DNA from: Desulfobulbaceae bacterium
Lineage (GTDB): Bacteria; Bacteroidota; Ignavibacteria; Kapaibacteriales; UBA2268
Direction: 5' to 3'
Length of the DNA: 64,000 bases
NCBI GenBank assembly: GCA_018335795.1
Contig: JAGXRP010000034.1
Span: forward strand, 62,001-126,000
The stretch's first letter is position 1. Every line of letters begins with the position of its first letter. Made by a program: the position numbers and the translations under genes. Under the pieces are notes generated by a model, which saw only the letters and a program-made list of their open reading frames with translations, searched no databases and had not been told where the DNA came from. Below are positions 40,202-49,794 of this stretch, piece by piece.

Positions 40202-40687
40202 ATGGCAAGTAACATATTTTCTTCATTCGATATAAGCGGTCAAGGAATGACAGTCCAACGGATGCGGCTGTCGGCAGTGGCTAATAATATAGCCAATGCT
40301 AATACAACCAAAGGTCCAGACGGCAAGCCTTACCAAAGAGAAGTTGTCGTAGTCAGAGCCGTTGCCGATAATCCTTTCGAAAGAGAACTCGAATCTCAGA
40401 TTCAGATTGTGAAATCGAACGAAACTCATGGTCCGAATATTAAAGACACTCTTGCTCCTGATGAACCAAAGGTATTGCAAGCAAAAACAGTGAAGGATAT
40501 CACACCTCCGCGACTTGTTTATGACCCGCATCACCCCGAAGCTGATGAACAGGGATATGTCCAAATGCCTAATATAAATATTGTTACTGAAATGGTCGAA
40601 ATGATTACTGCTCAAAGAGCCTTTGATGCTAACACTCAAGTAGTAGATGCCGCAAAGAATGTGGCACGATATTCACTTGAAATTTGA
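40202..40687 (+). CDS. flgC: Flagellar basal-body rod protein FlgC
   Basis: A 161-residue rod protein. The N-terminal helix (FDISGQGMTVQRMRLSAVANNIANANTTKGPDGKPYQRE) and C-terminal helix (NINIVTEMVEMITAQRAFDANTQVVDAAKNVARYSLEI) are diagnostic of FlgC. The central DPHHPEADEQGYVQMPN is also typical. It joins FlgB, FlgF and FlgG in the axial rod. Neighbours are flgB upstream and an unnamed small gene downstream. Confidence 0.95.
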   Translation: MASNIFSSFDISGQGMTVQRMRLSAVANNIANANTTKGPDGKPYQREVVVVRAVADNPFERELESQIQIVKSNETHGPNIKDTLAPDEPKVLQAKTVKDITPPRLVYDPHHPEADEQGYVQMPNINIVTEMVEMITAQRAFDANTQVVDAAKNVARYSLEI

Positions 40688-40705
40688 CGGAAATAGGACA
40701 TACAT

Positions 40706-41041
40706 ATGAAAATACCAATACTAAATTCTTACAATACATATTCAAACAATAACGCAGACAATAGTCTCGACATCGCAAGCAAAAAGCCTAATGGACTTAA
40801 CGGTTCAACTATAAATGAGTCAATAGCGAAAGTCAAGGACGAGATTGTCTTATCTAAAGAAAGTTTAATCGGGAATAAAATCAATCCCGAGAAAATTATC
40901 ACAAAGCAAGAAAGAAAATTCTTTATAAAAATGTTTCCCGAAAGTTCTGCAGTTATTGAGAATCATATTCTCTTCAACAGAAACGGGAAAGTTACAAATC
41001 CACAAATCAGCAAGGGCATGATAGTGGACGGAAAAGTTTAG
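40706..41041 (+). CDS. Unnamed small protein of the flagellar operon
   Basis: A 111-residue soluble protein with no signal peptide or membrane segment. The first 60 residues are Asn/Ser/Lys-rich and look disordered. Residues 65-96 (ITKQERKFFIKMFPESSAV then IENHILFNRNGKV) look like a compact folded motif. It lies between flgC and fliE, 18 bp after flgC and 43 bp before fliE, where most operons have no gene. It resembles neither FlgM (anti-sigma) nor FlgN (chaperone) in any clear way. It could be a rod or FliE partner, or an operon regulator; I do not recognise it. Confidence 0.75.
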   Translation: MKIPILNSYNTYSNNNADNSLDIASKKPNGLNGSTINESIAKVKDEIVLSKESLIGNKINPEKIITKQERKFFIKMFPESSAVIENHILFNRNGKVTNPQISKGMIVDGKV

Positions 41042-41084
41042 ATTTAAAAGAACAACGGAAGTTCATAAAATTGAAGGATTCACT

Positions 41085-41390
41085 ATGATTATCAACGAAA
41101 TCAAAAAAGATGGCGAATTTTTGCCATTGACGTGGCAGAAAGAGGTTGCACAGCCGGCTCCTGCATCCGGAACCAAATTTAGCGACACTCTGAAAGAAAT
41201 GATTACTGACGTAAATCATCTCCAGAAAGAATCCGGGGAAATGACTGAAAGGTTAATCAAAGGCGAACCGGTAGAAATTCACGACGTTATGATTGCTTCG
41301 CAAAAAGCAAGAACTGCATTCCAATTGTTGCTCGAACTTCGCAACAAAGGGCTTGATTTGTATCGTGAAGTTAACCGTATGCAAGTTTAA
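41085..41390 (+). CDS. fliE: Flagellar hook-basal body protein FliE
   Basis: A 101-residue protein that links the MS-ring to the rod. The second half has the FliE pattern: FSDTLKEMITDVNHLQKESGEMTERLIKGEPVEIHDVMIASQKARTAFQLLLELRNKGLDLYREVNRMQV (seen here in pieces such as EPVEIHDVMIASQKA and RTAFQLLLELRNK). Its last helix resembles that of rod proteins. It is followed by fliF after 19 bp, the usual order. Confidence 0.93.
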   Translation: MIINEIKKDGEFLPLTWQKEVAQPAPASGTKFSDTLKEMITDVNHLQKESGEMTERLIKGEPVEIHDVMIASQKARTAFQLLLELRNKGLDLYREVNRMQV

Positions 41391-41409
41391 TTAATCCTGA
41401 GAAATCATA

Positions 41410-43167
41410 ATGGCTGACGCAAATTTCTTTCAACAAACGAAAAGTTTTTTCTCTAACCTTGCACTTTGGCAAAAAGTGATGATTATAGCATCGCCGGTTG
41501 TCATTATTGCAACATTAGTCTTACTTATTGCATCCGGCTCAGAAAAAGAATATAGCGTTTTATACTCTAGTTTGGAGCAGCAAGATGCTTCAAAAATCGT
41601 TGAGAGTTTGAAATCACAACAAATCAAATACAAAATCGCCGACGGCGGTTCGACAATATTAGTAGAAAAGGACAAGATGCTGGAAGCCAGAATCAATCTG
41701 GCAGGCGAAGGATTGCCCGAATCCGGCATCGTTGGTTATGAATTATTCGATAAAACTAATTTGGGGATGTCCGAATTTGTTCAGAAGTTAAATTATCGCC
41801 GTGCTTTGGAAGGCGAACTTTCCAAAACGATTTCATCTATAGATGAAGTCCAAAAAGCACGAGTGCATTTAGTGATTCCCGATAAAGCCTTATTCCAAAA
41901 AGACCAAAAAAAGCCAACTGCCTCGGTAACTTTAAGATTGAAATCGGGTAAAAGCCTCAATCAAAGAACTGTAAGCGGTATCCAAACTATGGTCGCGAGT
42001 AGCATCGAAGGTATGAACACCGACGATGTTTCAATAGTTGACCAAAAGGGAAAATTACTGTCAGAAGCTCCAAATGATATAACGAGCGTTGCAGGATTGA
42101 CAGCTCAACAATTAGAGCAACAACGAAAAGTTGAGGAGCATCTTACAGCAAAAGTTCAAAGTATGTTAGACAGGGCTATTGGTGTAGATAATTCAAATGT
42201 CAGAGTCACAGCAGAGCTTGATTTCACCCAAATTGAGCAAACAAAAACCGATTACGACCCCGACAGACAAGTTATCCGAAGCGAGCAAACGATTGCCGGA
42301 ACAAATAAATCCTCGGATTCCTTGAGTTATCCGGCGGTCAATATGGACCAGGAAAATTCAAATATAATTTCCAATTACGAAATTGCACAAACTGTAGAAC
42401 ATATCATTCATAGCACCGGCGGAGTCAAAAGATTATCCGTTGCGGCAATGATTAACGGCACTTACACGATTGCAGATTCGAGCGGCACAAGATTTTATGC
42501 TTACATCCCGAGAAGTGATGAAGAAATAAACAAAATGACGGAAATAATCAAAAACGCAATTGGATTTGACCCTTCAAGAAATGACCAAATATCAGTGCTC
42601 GGAGTCCAATTCGATACTATAGCAGATGAATTGGAGCCATTGACAGTCCGTGAAGCATTATGGTATGATGACCCCGACAACAGAAAGCTAATCGTATTGG
42701 CAATTGCGATGATTATAGCCTTTTTGATTATGTATAGATTACTCCAATCCAAACAGGTCAAAGAGCGTATGCGTATAGCGATGGAATTACCGCAAAAATT
42801 TAATATGGAATTGGAAGAAGAAATCGAAGAAGTTCAAGACAGATTGGAAGACCTTGACATTGACGAGAATGACATGCTGTTGCTTCCGGCAGATTTGCCG
42901 GAACAATTCCTATTGGAGGGCGAACGTGATGAAAAAATGCTCGAAAGAGGAGAGCCTGCTGCATTGTTGGACGACAGTTCATTCGACAAAACATCATTAG
43001 CCGAACGTGCTCGAGTGCAAATCAACGAAGCTTTTGCTCCAAAACTGACCGAAGATGCCATGATGAAAATTGAATTGAAAAACAAAGTTGAAGAATATCT
43101 TGACGAACAAACCGAAGATGCTATCAGATTAATCAGATTACTTATTTCTCAAGATAGAAATGCTTAA
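41410..43167 (+). CDS. fliF: Flagellar MS-ring protein FliF
   Basis: A 585-residue protein that forms the MS-ring in the inner membrane, the base on which the motor and export gate assemble. The first membrane helix (about residues 22-43, VMIIASPVVIIATLVLLIA) and second helix (about 427-445, LIVLAIAMIIAFLIMYRLL) frame the large periplasmic ring-building motifs (YSSLEQQDASKIVESLKSQQIKYKI; INLAGEGLPESGIVGYELFD; ELSKTISSIDEVQKARVHLVIP). The C-terminal cytoplasmic tail carries the acidic FliG-binding end. Next is fliG after 61 bp. Confidence 0.95.
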   Translation: MADANFFQQTKSFFSNLALWQKVMIIASPVVIIATLVLLIASGSEKEYSVLYSSLEQQDASKIVESLKSQQIKYKIADGGSTILVEKDKMLEARINLAGEGLPESGIVGYELFDKTNLGMSEFVQKLNYRRALEGELSKTISSIDEVQKARVHLVIPDKALFQKDQKKPTASVTLRLKSGKSLNQRTVSGIQTMVASSIEGMNTDDVSIVDQKGKLLSEAPNDITSVAGLTAQQLEQQRKVEEHLTAKVQSMLDRAIGVDNSNVRVTAELDFTQIEQTKTDYDPDRQVIRSEQTIAGTNKSSDSLSYPAVNMDQENSNIISNYEIAQTVEHIIHSTGGVKRLSVAAMINGTYTIADSSGTRFYAYIPRSDEEINKMTEIIKNAIGFDPSRNDQISVLGVQFDTIADELEPLTVREALWYDDPDNRKLIVLAIAMIIAFLIMYRLLQSKQVKERMRIAMELPQKFNMELEEEIEEVQDRLEDLDIDENDMLLLPADLPEQFLLEGERDEKMLERGEPAALLDDSSFDKTSLAERARVQINEAFAPKLTEDAMMKIELKNKVEEYLDEQTEDAIRLIRLLISQDRNA

Positions 43168-43228
43168 GTTTGCAATAATTTGAATTTTTGCAATTCAATA
43201 AATTAATGAAATATAAAATAGAATATAT

Positions 43229-44251
43229 ATGAAGAAGCAAGTAATACAAGCAAGTGAACTATCAGGCAGACAAAAAGCTGCAGTTCTTCTTATGTCTATG
43301 GATATTGATGTTGCAGCAAAAGTATTCAGAGAACTTGAAATGAAGGAAGTGGAGCAAATAGCTGTCGAAATAAGTCATTTGCGAGATTTGCCACCAAACG
43401 TTGTAGAAGACGTAATTGAAGAATTCTATGAATTGATGACAGCCCAAAGCTTCATGGTCGAAGGCGGCATCGAGTATGCTCAAATATTACTCGAAAAAAC
43501 TTATGGCGTTGAACGTGCTCGCGAAATAATAGAAAAAATACGTGTTCTGACAACTGTTCGTGGCTTCAATATACTCAAAAAAGCTGACCCCCAGCAATTA
43601 GCAAGTTTTCTATCCAAAGAGCATCCACAAACTATTGCGCTCATATTATCTCATTTGCCACCTGACCAATCGGCTGAAGTTTTGGCAGAATTCAAGGATG
43701 ATATTCGGACTGAAACTATAATGAGAATAGCCACAATCGGAAAAGTTTCACCTCAACTTGTTTCCGAAATTGAATTTGTTGTTGATGAAATCGCCGAAGC
43801 CACTTTGTCGCAAAATTTAGCTCAAGCAGGCGGTGCCCAACTTGTTGCAAATATATTGAACAAAAGCGTTACTGCTATTGCCAAATCCATGCTCGAGAAT
43901 ATCGAAGAAAAACGACCCGATATGGCTATCGAAATCAAACGGCTTATGTTCTTGTTCGAAGATATTATTCTCATTGATGATAAGAGCATTCAGAGGATTT
44001 TGCGAGATGTGGACAAGAAAGATTTGGCTCTATCGCTCAAAGTCGCTGATGAAAAAATCAGGACAAAAATATTCAAAAATATGTCCGAACGTGCCGCAGC
44101 AGTTGTCAAAGAAGAACTCGAATTCATGGGTCCTGTCAAGCTCAAAGACGTGGAAGGCGCCCAAATGCGAATTGTGGACGTTATTAAAGAATTGGAAGAA
44201 AGTGAAGAAATCACTGTCGGTGGCAGAGGTAAAGAGGATGTGTTTGTTTAA
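43229..44251 (+). CDS. fliG: Flagellar motor switch protein FliG
   Basis: A 340-residue C-ring protein that contacts the stator MotA and couples ion flow to rotation. The N-terminal domain (LSGRQKAAVLLMSMDIDVAAKVF), the EHPQTIALILSHLPPDQSAEVL armadillo motif and the C-terminal domain with MFLFEDIILIDDKSIQRILRDVDKKDLALSLK are clear. The charged residues that face the stator are present in that last stretch. It is encoded between fliF and fliH. Confidence 0.96.
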   Translation: MKKQVIQASELSGRQKAAVLLMSMDIDVAAKVFRELEMKEVEQIAVEISHLRDLPPNVVEDVIEEFYELMTAQSFMVEGGIEYAQILLEKTYGVERAREIIEKIRVLTTVRGFNILKKADPQQLASFLSKEHPQTIALILSHLPPDQSAEVLAEFKDDIRTETIMRIATIGKVSPQLVSEIEFVVDEIAEATLSQNLAQAGGAQLVANILNKSVTAIAKSMLENIEEKRPDMAIEIKRLMFLFEDIILIDDKSIQRILRDVDKKDLALSLKVADEKIRTKIFKNMSERAAAVVKEELEFMGPVKLKDVEGAQMRIVDVIKELEESEEITVGGRGKEDVFV

Positions 44252-44277
44252 TCATTGATTAAAAAATAACTAAGACT

Positions 44278-45105
44278 ATGGGCGAAATAATAATAAAAAT
44301 ACCGCGACACAAAAGTCATGTCAAAATCATTCGCTCAGAAAGGGCTTTCGAACAGCAAATTAAAGAACACAAGTTCAAAGATTTGTCCTACAATAAAGCA
44401 AAAGAAGCAGCTAAAGCGAATAAAGAAATTGATGAATCAAAATCTCCTAAAACACTTGAGAAACCGGTCTTTATAGAGAAATTTACTTTTTCGGAATCCA
44501 ATCAGCCAATCAGTATTTCACTCAATAATGTCAGTCGCGGCTTAATTACACTCGATGAAGCAAAAGTCGAAGTACAAAATGCCTATGACAAAGGATTCCA
44601 AGACGGGCAAGAATCTTCAGGCGCTGCTTACGAAAAAGAATTAAACGACCATCGAACATGGATAAAAAGCGTTCATACAATTCTCGAAAAAATGCGTTCG
44701 GAATTTTCAGACGAAATCCTGCTTCTCGAAAAATCTTCAATAAAAGTCGCAATTATAATTACAGAACATTTGATACAACGTGAAATTGAAAGAGACAATA
44801 ATATCATTTTTCAATTAGTTCGTAAAGCGATTAATTCGATTGATGAGGAATCTATAATGAAACTTTCCGTGAATCCCGAAGATTATGAAATTCTAAATAC
44901 TCAGCGACCAAAATTATTCAATAACAAAAATTTGGCTCGCACTATTGAAATATCCCCTGATGAAGATGTTGACCGTGGTGGATGTATTCTGCATACAGAT
45001 GCAGGAATTGTAGATGCCAGAATCTCGACTCAATTAGAGAGCATCAGTATGATTATCGAAGAAGAGACTGACAAAGATACCGGAATTGATGAGTTTTTTG
45101 ATTAA
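44278..45105 (+). CDS. fliH: Flagellar export ATPase regulator FliH
   Basis: A 275-residue protein. The N-terminal part is Lys/Glu-rich and probably extended, with a central helix (AYDKGFQDGQESSGAAYEKEL) and the FliH/HrpE C-terminal domain (ILLLEKSSIKVAIIITEHLIQREIERDNN; VDRGGCILHTDAGIVDARISTQLESI). FliH dimers bind and restrain the ATPase FliI and dock it at the export gate. It is a little longer at the N-terminus than in E. coli. fliI follows after 27 bp. Confidence 0.9.
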   Translation: MGEIIIKIPRHKSHVKIIRSERAFEQQIKEHKFKDLSYNKAKEAAKANKEIDESKSPKTLEKPVFIEKFTFSESNQPISISLNNVSRGLITLDEAKVEVQNAYDKGFQDGQESSGAAYEKELNDHRTWIKSVHTILEKMRSEFSDEILLLEKSSIKVAIIITEHLIQREIERDNNIIFQLVRKAINSIDEESIMKLSVNPEDYEILNTQRPKLFNNKNLARTIEISPDEDVDRGGCILHTDAGIVDARISTQLESISMIIEEETDKDTGIDEFFD

Positions 45106-45132
45106 GATTATCGCAAAAAAAGACACAATGAA

Positions 45133-46482
45133 ATGCTTATAGCAGAAAAAATAGAAAACGGATTGATAAAAGCTTTGACTCGTCCGCAAAATTACGTTTT
45201 GAAAGGAAAAGTCAATAAAGTTGTGGGCTTGGTATTGGAAAGCGATGGACCAAAAGCTCCCATCGGCGAAATTTGTATATTGAAAGACAGAAACGGCAAG
45301 GAAGTAACAAAAACTGAAATTGTCGGTTTCAAAGACGGCAGAAAAATCCTATCCATGGTTCTTGGTGATTTGAGTAGCATATCCCCCGGAATGGAAATTG
45401 AAGCAACAGGAAAGACTCTCAGCATAAGCGTCGGCGACGGCTTATTGGGGCGAATTGTGGACGGGCTTTGCAATCCGATTGACGGCAAAGGACTCATAAG
45501 AAGCCGTGAAACTCGCTCAATATATGCTCTACCGCCAAACCCATTGCAAAGAAGTCGTATCACAGAGCCGATTTATACGCGGATTAGAGCCATTGACGGC
45601 ATGCTTACAATTGGCAAAGGACAAAGGGTAGGAATTTTTTCAGGCTCAGGTGTCGGCAAATCCACATTGCTTGGTATGATTGCCAGAAACACTTCTGCCG
45701 ATATCAATGTTATCGCACTAATCGGCGAACGCGGCAGAGAAGTAAAGGAATTTATCGAAAGAGACCTTGGCGAAGAAGGGCTAAAACGCTCAATTGTAGT
45801 AGTTGCTACAAGTGATGCTCCGGCATTGGTCAGGGTGAAAGCAGCACTCGTTGCGACCACTATCGCCGAATCATTTCGCGATAGAGGCTTAGACGTGATG
45901 CTAATGATGGATTCGGTGACCAGATTGGCAATGGCTCAGCGCGAAGTCGGGCTTACTATTGGCGAACCCCCAACAACCAAAGGTTATACTCCTTCGGTTT
46001 TTAGTACCTTGCAAAAAACTATGGAACGAGCAGGTACTTCAACTATAGGCTCAATTACCGGGCTTTATACAGTACTTGTAGAAGGCGATGATATGAACGA
46101 GCCAATCGCTGATGCCGCAAGAGGCATTCTGGATGGTCATATAGTATTATCCAGAAAATTGGCTTCATTGGGACATTATCCTGCTATTGATATTTTGGAG
46201 AGTATAAGCCGAGTCCGAAATGATATTATTACACCTAAGCACAAAGATTCGGCTTCGATTTTGGCAGAATTGCTCGCTACATACAAAATTGCCGAGGACT
46301 TAATCAGCGTCGGTGCATATCAAAAAGGGATTAATCTCAAAACCGACAAAGCGGTTGCTTTCAATGATATTATCAATATGTTTTTGATGCAAAAATCGGA
46401 CGAAGTAAGCGAGTTTGAAGAAACTACCGAGTCTATTTGGAGTATTAAAGAAATGATTGACCAAGCTTCTCTAAAAAAATAA
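45133..46482 (+). CDS. fliI: Flagellar protein export ATPase FliI
   Basis: A 449-residue F1-ATPase-like enzyme that powers unfolding and export of flagellar subunits. Walker A GIFSGSGVGKSTLL is near residues 168-181, Walker B is LDVMLMMDSVTR, and the F/V-type motif GEPPTTKGYTPSVFSTLQKTMER is present. ALIGERGREV carries the catalytic glutamate region. The length is normal. The ATG at 45133 is fixed by a stop in the other frame at an ATG five bases upstream. It is followed by fliJ after 51 bp. Confidence 0.96.
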   Translation: MLIAEKIENGLIKALTRPQNYVLKGKVNKVVGLVLESDGPKAPIGEICILKDRNGKEVTKTEIVGFKDGRKILSMVLGDLSSISPGMEIEATGKTLSISVGDGLLGRIVDGLCNPIDGKGLIRSRETRSIYALPPNPLQRSRITEPIYTRIRAIDGMLTIGKGQRVGIFSGSGVGKSTLLGMIARNTSADINVIALIGERGREVKEFIERDLGEEGLKRSIVVVATSDAPALVRVKAALVATTIAESFRDRGLDVMLMMDSVTRLAMAQREVGLTIGEPPTTKGYTPSVFSTLQKTMERAGTSTIGSITGLYTVLVEGDDMNEPIADAARGILDGHIVLSRKLASLGHYPAIDILESISRVRNDIITPKHKDSASILAELLATYKIAEDLISVGAYQKGINLKTDKAVAFNDIINMFLMQKSDEVSEFEETTESIWSIKEMIDQASLKK

Positions 46483-46533
46483 TTCTATATTTGTATTTAG
46501 TTTTAAACATGAAAATCAACAGAGTGATAAACA

Positions 46534-46962
46534 ATGGCTAAAAAATTCAATTTCAGACTCGAATCCGTGTTAAAATTACGTTCTGAAAAAGTACTTCAGG
46601 CTCAAGACTCATTGTACCAAGCCCAAAGAATCCGACTCGAAAAAGAAAAAATCATTGATAATTATCACCAATTAAAAAAAGAACTCAATTACGAAGACAA
46701 GAAATTTTTGAAAGCGGCTAATTTGCAGGCGATTTCTAACCACAAAGAGCATTTGAACCAAGAAATTGAAAGATTGGGCAAAGAAAAACAGCAAATTCTC
46801 GAAATCGAAGAGTTCCGAAGACAAAAACTAAGAAAGGCAATGGTGGACGAAAGAGCTTTGGAAAAACTGAAGGAAAGAAGATTGAACGACCATGCTGATG
46901 CAATCAAAAGCGAAGAGTCGAAGTTTTTCGATGAAGTTGCCCGCAACCTAAACAAGGAATAG
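46534..46962 (+). CDS. fliJ: Flagellar export chaperone FliJ
   Basis: A 142-residue, almost entirely helical and charged protein that matches FliJ. It begins AKKFNFRLESVLKLRSEKVLQAQDSLYQAQ, and heptad-like repeats run through most of the length, so it should form an antiparallel coiled coil inside the FliI hexamer. Sequence conservation in this family is low, so the call rests on the N-terminus, coiled-coil character, size and position after fliI. The motE-like gene follows after three bases. Confidence 0.88.
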   Translation: MAKKFNFRLESVLKLRSEKVLQAQDSLYQAQRIRLEKEKIIDNYHQLKKELNYEDKKFLKAANLQAISNHKEHLNQEIERLGKEKQQILEIEEFRRQKLRKAMVDERALEKLKERRLNDHADAIKSEESKFFDEVARNLNKE

Positions 46963-46965
46963 CAA

Positions 46966-47670
46966 ATGAATGCGAAGCAGGTAGTCATAGGCATTATGGT
47001 ATTAGCAGCAAGTTTTCTAATCTTGGTGCTCGTAGCCGTTTCTGTGATTAGCTACTATCCCTCAATAGTCGGATTGGATAATTTATTCCCAAACGATTCT
47101 ATTAGCGAAGAAAACGATAAAATTATCCGTAAACAAAAACCCGTCACCATAACAACTGAAGAATTTGAAAATTACGAGAAATCAATAAGCGAGAAAGAAA
47201 GAATCAAACGAGAGCGAGATTCTTTGAATAAATCAGTCACTCAAATGATGGATTCAATCAGGCTTGTTTATGAACGAACTGCAGATATTAGGGATTCGAT
47301 AAGCAAAGTTACAGGACTATCAGGTTTATTAATGAACGAAAACAAAACTTTGCGTGATTCTTTGGATAGAATTGCCCAAAATTTGAACGATTCGCTCAAT
47401 AAATTGAATCAGACTCGCAATCAATTGAATCTTACAGAAGAATCTTTAACATTAAAACTTGATTCATTAGAACTCAAAAATTATCAAGAATTTGCAAAAA
47501 TTTATAATAATTCAAATCCCGCCGATGTGGCACGGATTTTGGAGAAAATTGAGCATAAAGAAGCGGCGCAGATTTTGAAGTTGATGCAAGCCAGGAAGGC
47601 AGGAAAAGTCATCGAACAAATGAAGCCTGAAAATGCCGCGATGATGTTGCTCCTCGGGGCAAGTAAATAA
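46966..47670 (+). CDS. MotE-like protein (MgtE-N-type domain)
   Basis: A 234-residue protein with an N-terminal membrane helix (residues 7-29, VIGIMVLAASFLILVLVAVSV), a long coiled-coil linker, and a C-terminal domain (FAKIYNNSNPADVARILEKIEHKEAAQILKLMQARKAGKVIEQMKPENAAMMLLLGASK; the key block is NPADVARILEKI) resembling the MgtE intracellular N domain. Related proteins encoded next to fliJ in other phyla have been named MotE and act as motor or stator-linked chaperones. It is three bases after fliJ and 30 bases before fliK. Confidence 0.8.
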   Translation: MNAKQVVIGIMVLAASFLILVLVAVSVISYYPSIVGLDNLFPNDSISEENDKIIRKQKPVTITTEEFENYEKSISEKERIKRERDSLNKSVTQMMDSIRLVYERTADIRDSISKVTGLSGLLMNENKTLRDSLDRIAQNLNDSLNKLNQTRNQLNLTEESLTLKLDSLELKNYQEFAKIYNNSNPADVARILEKIEHKEAAQILKLMQARKAGKVIEQMKPENAAMMLLLGASK

Positions 47671-47700
47671 CTAAGGAACTCATTATTTGCAGGATGCACA

Positions 47701-49773
47701 ATGATTGCCTTTAATGTCGGAATACCCGAGCAATTAGTTGTTTTGGGTGATAGCAAAATATATGCTTCAAGTGATTTGCTCGGCTCTGATTTCAGTGCCG
47801 AATTTGCAAGTGCATTGGCGACTACTGAACTCAAAGCGGATTCCGACAAATCCGGCAACAGCTTGGTTGTTGTCGAAGGCAATATTGCAATTGCCGAACT
47901 TGCATCAATTCCCGAAAAATCGGAATTGAGCGATGTCAATATTAGCCCCGAAGGTCAAATTTCTTCACCAATTTCGATTGGCATTGCCCTAATTGATGGC
48001 GAACATACAACAACCGATCATGTAGATTCGAATTTTATACTTGAAAATAATGATTCAGAAATAAAAATCGCACAAGTTAATAAGCAAATTTCCGTGCAAA
48101 TTAGCGATTCAATTTCACCAAATCTCGGTAAAATAGCAAATCTTAATGTTCCTGAAACTATCACAGCTAATCCCCTTTCGGAAGTAACTGAAGATATTAA
48201 ATTTGAAGAATCGAACATCAATACTATTGATGATAATTCGCCAAAAATCGCCTCAAAGTTAGATCCTAATAGCTCAAGTGTGTTGGCTGAACAACCTTTG
48301 GCGATTAATCCACATGCGGTTACAATTGACAATCCGGAGAATCATAATCCATCAAAAGAAATTAAAGCAAATGAATCTGCAAAGAACCCGGTTATTGAAC
48401 TCGGAAACGGATTAGTAAATGATATCAAATCGGCTCATATTCCGCAAGATTTTAAAATTTCACCAGAGATAAAATCGTCGCACAAAGTTAAACTCAATTC
48501 AACAGAAAGCATTGAAAACAAGACTATTCAATCAGATTCCGAAATAAAACCACCCACTACCGAAGCCGAATCTGAAAAAAAAGTAATTGAGAGTATTAGC
48601 CAAATACTAGTTCAAATAAATAAAAATCAAACAACACAATTAGCATCTGCTATCGTTACCAAAAATCTTGTTGATATTCCCCAATTGAATGATGATGTTA
48701 ATCTCAAAATTACTCTTGACCAAATCATAAATAATTTGGCGAAATCTAATCAAGTGGCGCCAAAAATTGAACAAAATAATCAAGCTCAGCAAAATCTTGA
48801 ACATTTGACATTATTATCAAAAGGCATTTTTGACAAAAATCTTGATTTTGTGCCTCAGAAATCTAACAAAACCCAAAATGTCAACGAAGCGACTATAAAC
48901 ATCTCCCAAAATTCCGAAGCAGTGATAATTAATTCAAATCAGGCAAAAAATGATCAACAAATCGGTTTATTGCACAAAATTGTTCAAAATCCTGAACAAA
49001 TTGCCATAAATATAGATTCGCAAAGCACTGAATCTGATAAAAATTCTCCAAATGAAAATAAGTCTAATTCTCAATCAAACGAGAAAAACACAACTACTAA
49101 AGAACATGATTTTGTAAGACAAGCCAAAAGCGAGAGCGGAAAAGCCGATGTACTAAAAGAAACCAATGATAATAAGGATTCTTCTGTGCAATTGCCCAAG
49201 CAAAGCGATAATGCTGAAATAAGTGAATTATATAACAAAATTTCGCCATTTGCGCAAAAATCAAACAATATGTTGGTTAAAAATCAAACACTTACTGATT
49301 TAGAAACACCGACAAAAGAATTTGCAGGAGTTAAACTAAGCGACATACCACGTCGAATCATGCAGTTAGCAACGACTCAGGCTTCAGATGGGATTGCATC
49401 CGCCAAATTAGTGATGCACCCTAAATCGCTCGGCACGATAGTTGTGCACCTTGAAATAGTGAAGAATGTGGTTAAATTACATTTGACCGGTGAAAAAAGG
49501 GAAGCTCTGTCGGCAGTAGAATCATCTATCGGAATGTTGAAAGAAAGATTTCAAAGCAAGGGATTGGAACTAGACAACGTGGAGTACAACTTGAATGATT
49601 CGAATGAGCAAGCTAATTCGAGCAAACACAATCAAACAGAAAAAGAACAAAAGCAGATTAAACGTACTTACAATAATGAAAAATTATCAGAAAGCAGCGA
49701 AGGAAACGACAAATTTAATGAAAACAAGAATTTACGACACGATAACGGCACAATCATTGAAAAATATATCTAA
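47701..49773 (+). CDS. fliK: Flagellar hook-length control protein FliK
   Basis: A 690-residue protein. Residues 1-540 are Asn/Ser/Lys/Gln-rich, low in complexity and predicted to be disordered, as in the ruler part of FliK. The C-terminal 100-residue domain with SDIPRRIMQLATTQASDGIASAKLVMHPKSLGTIVVHLEI (key block MHPKSLGTIVVHLE) is the Flg_hook domain that switches export specificity from hook to filament. It is longer than E. coli FliK (about 400 residues); a longer ruler usually means a longer hook or a compressed spring-like ruler. A charged tail (about 70 residues) follows the domain. Confidence 0.88.
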   Translation: MIAFNVGIPEQLVVLGDSKIYASSDLLGSDFSAEFASALATTELKADSDKSGNSLVVVEGNIAIAELASIPEKSELSDVNISPEGQISSPISIGIALIDGEHTTTDHVDSNFILENNDSEIKIAQVNKQISVQISDSISPNLGKIANLNVPETITANPLSEVTEDIKFEESNINTIDDNSPKIASKLDPNSSSVLAEQPLAINPHAVTIDNPENHNPSKEIKANESAKNPVIELGNGLVNDIKSAHIPQDFKISPEIKSSHKVKLNSTESIENKTIQSDSEIKPPTTEAESEKKVIESISQILVQINKNQTTQLASAIVTKNLVDIPQLNDDVNLKITLDQIINNLAKSNQVAPKIEQNNQAQQNLEHLTLLSKGIFDKNLDFVPQKSNKTQNVNEATINISQNSEAVIINSNQAKNDQQIGLLHKIVQNPEQIAINIDSQSTESDKNSPNENKSNSQSNEKNTTTKEHDFVRQAKSESGKADVLKETNDNKDSSVQLPKQSDNAEISELYNKISPFAQKSNNMLVKNQTLTDLETPTKEFAGVKLSDIPRRIMQLATTQASDGIASAKLVMHPKSLGTIVVHLEIVKNVVKLHLTGEKREALSAVESSIGMLKERFQSKGLELDNVEYNLNDSNEQANSSKHNQTEKEQKQIKRTYNNEKLSESSEGNDKFNENKNLRHDNGTIIEKYI

Positions 49774-49794
49774 TAAAAGCAGCAGGAGCATGCG

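Noticed and set aside
47701-49773. Possible CRISPR-like or tandem repeat in the low-complexity part of fliK
   Set aside because: There is compositional bias but no regularly spaced identical units.
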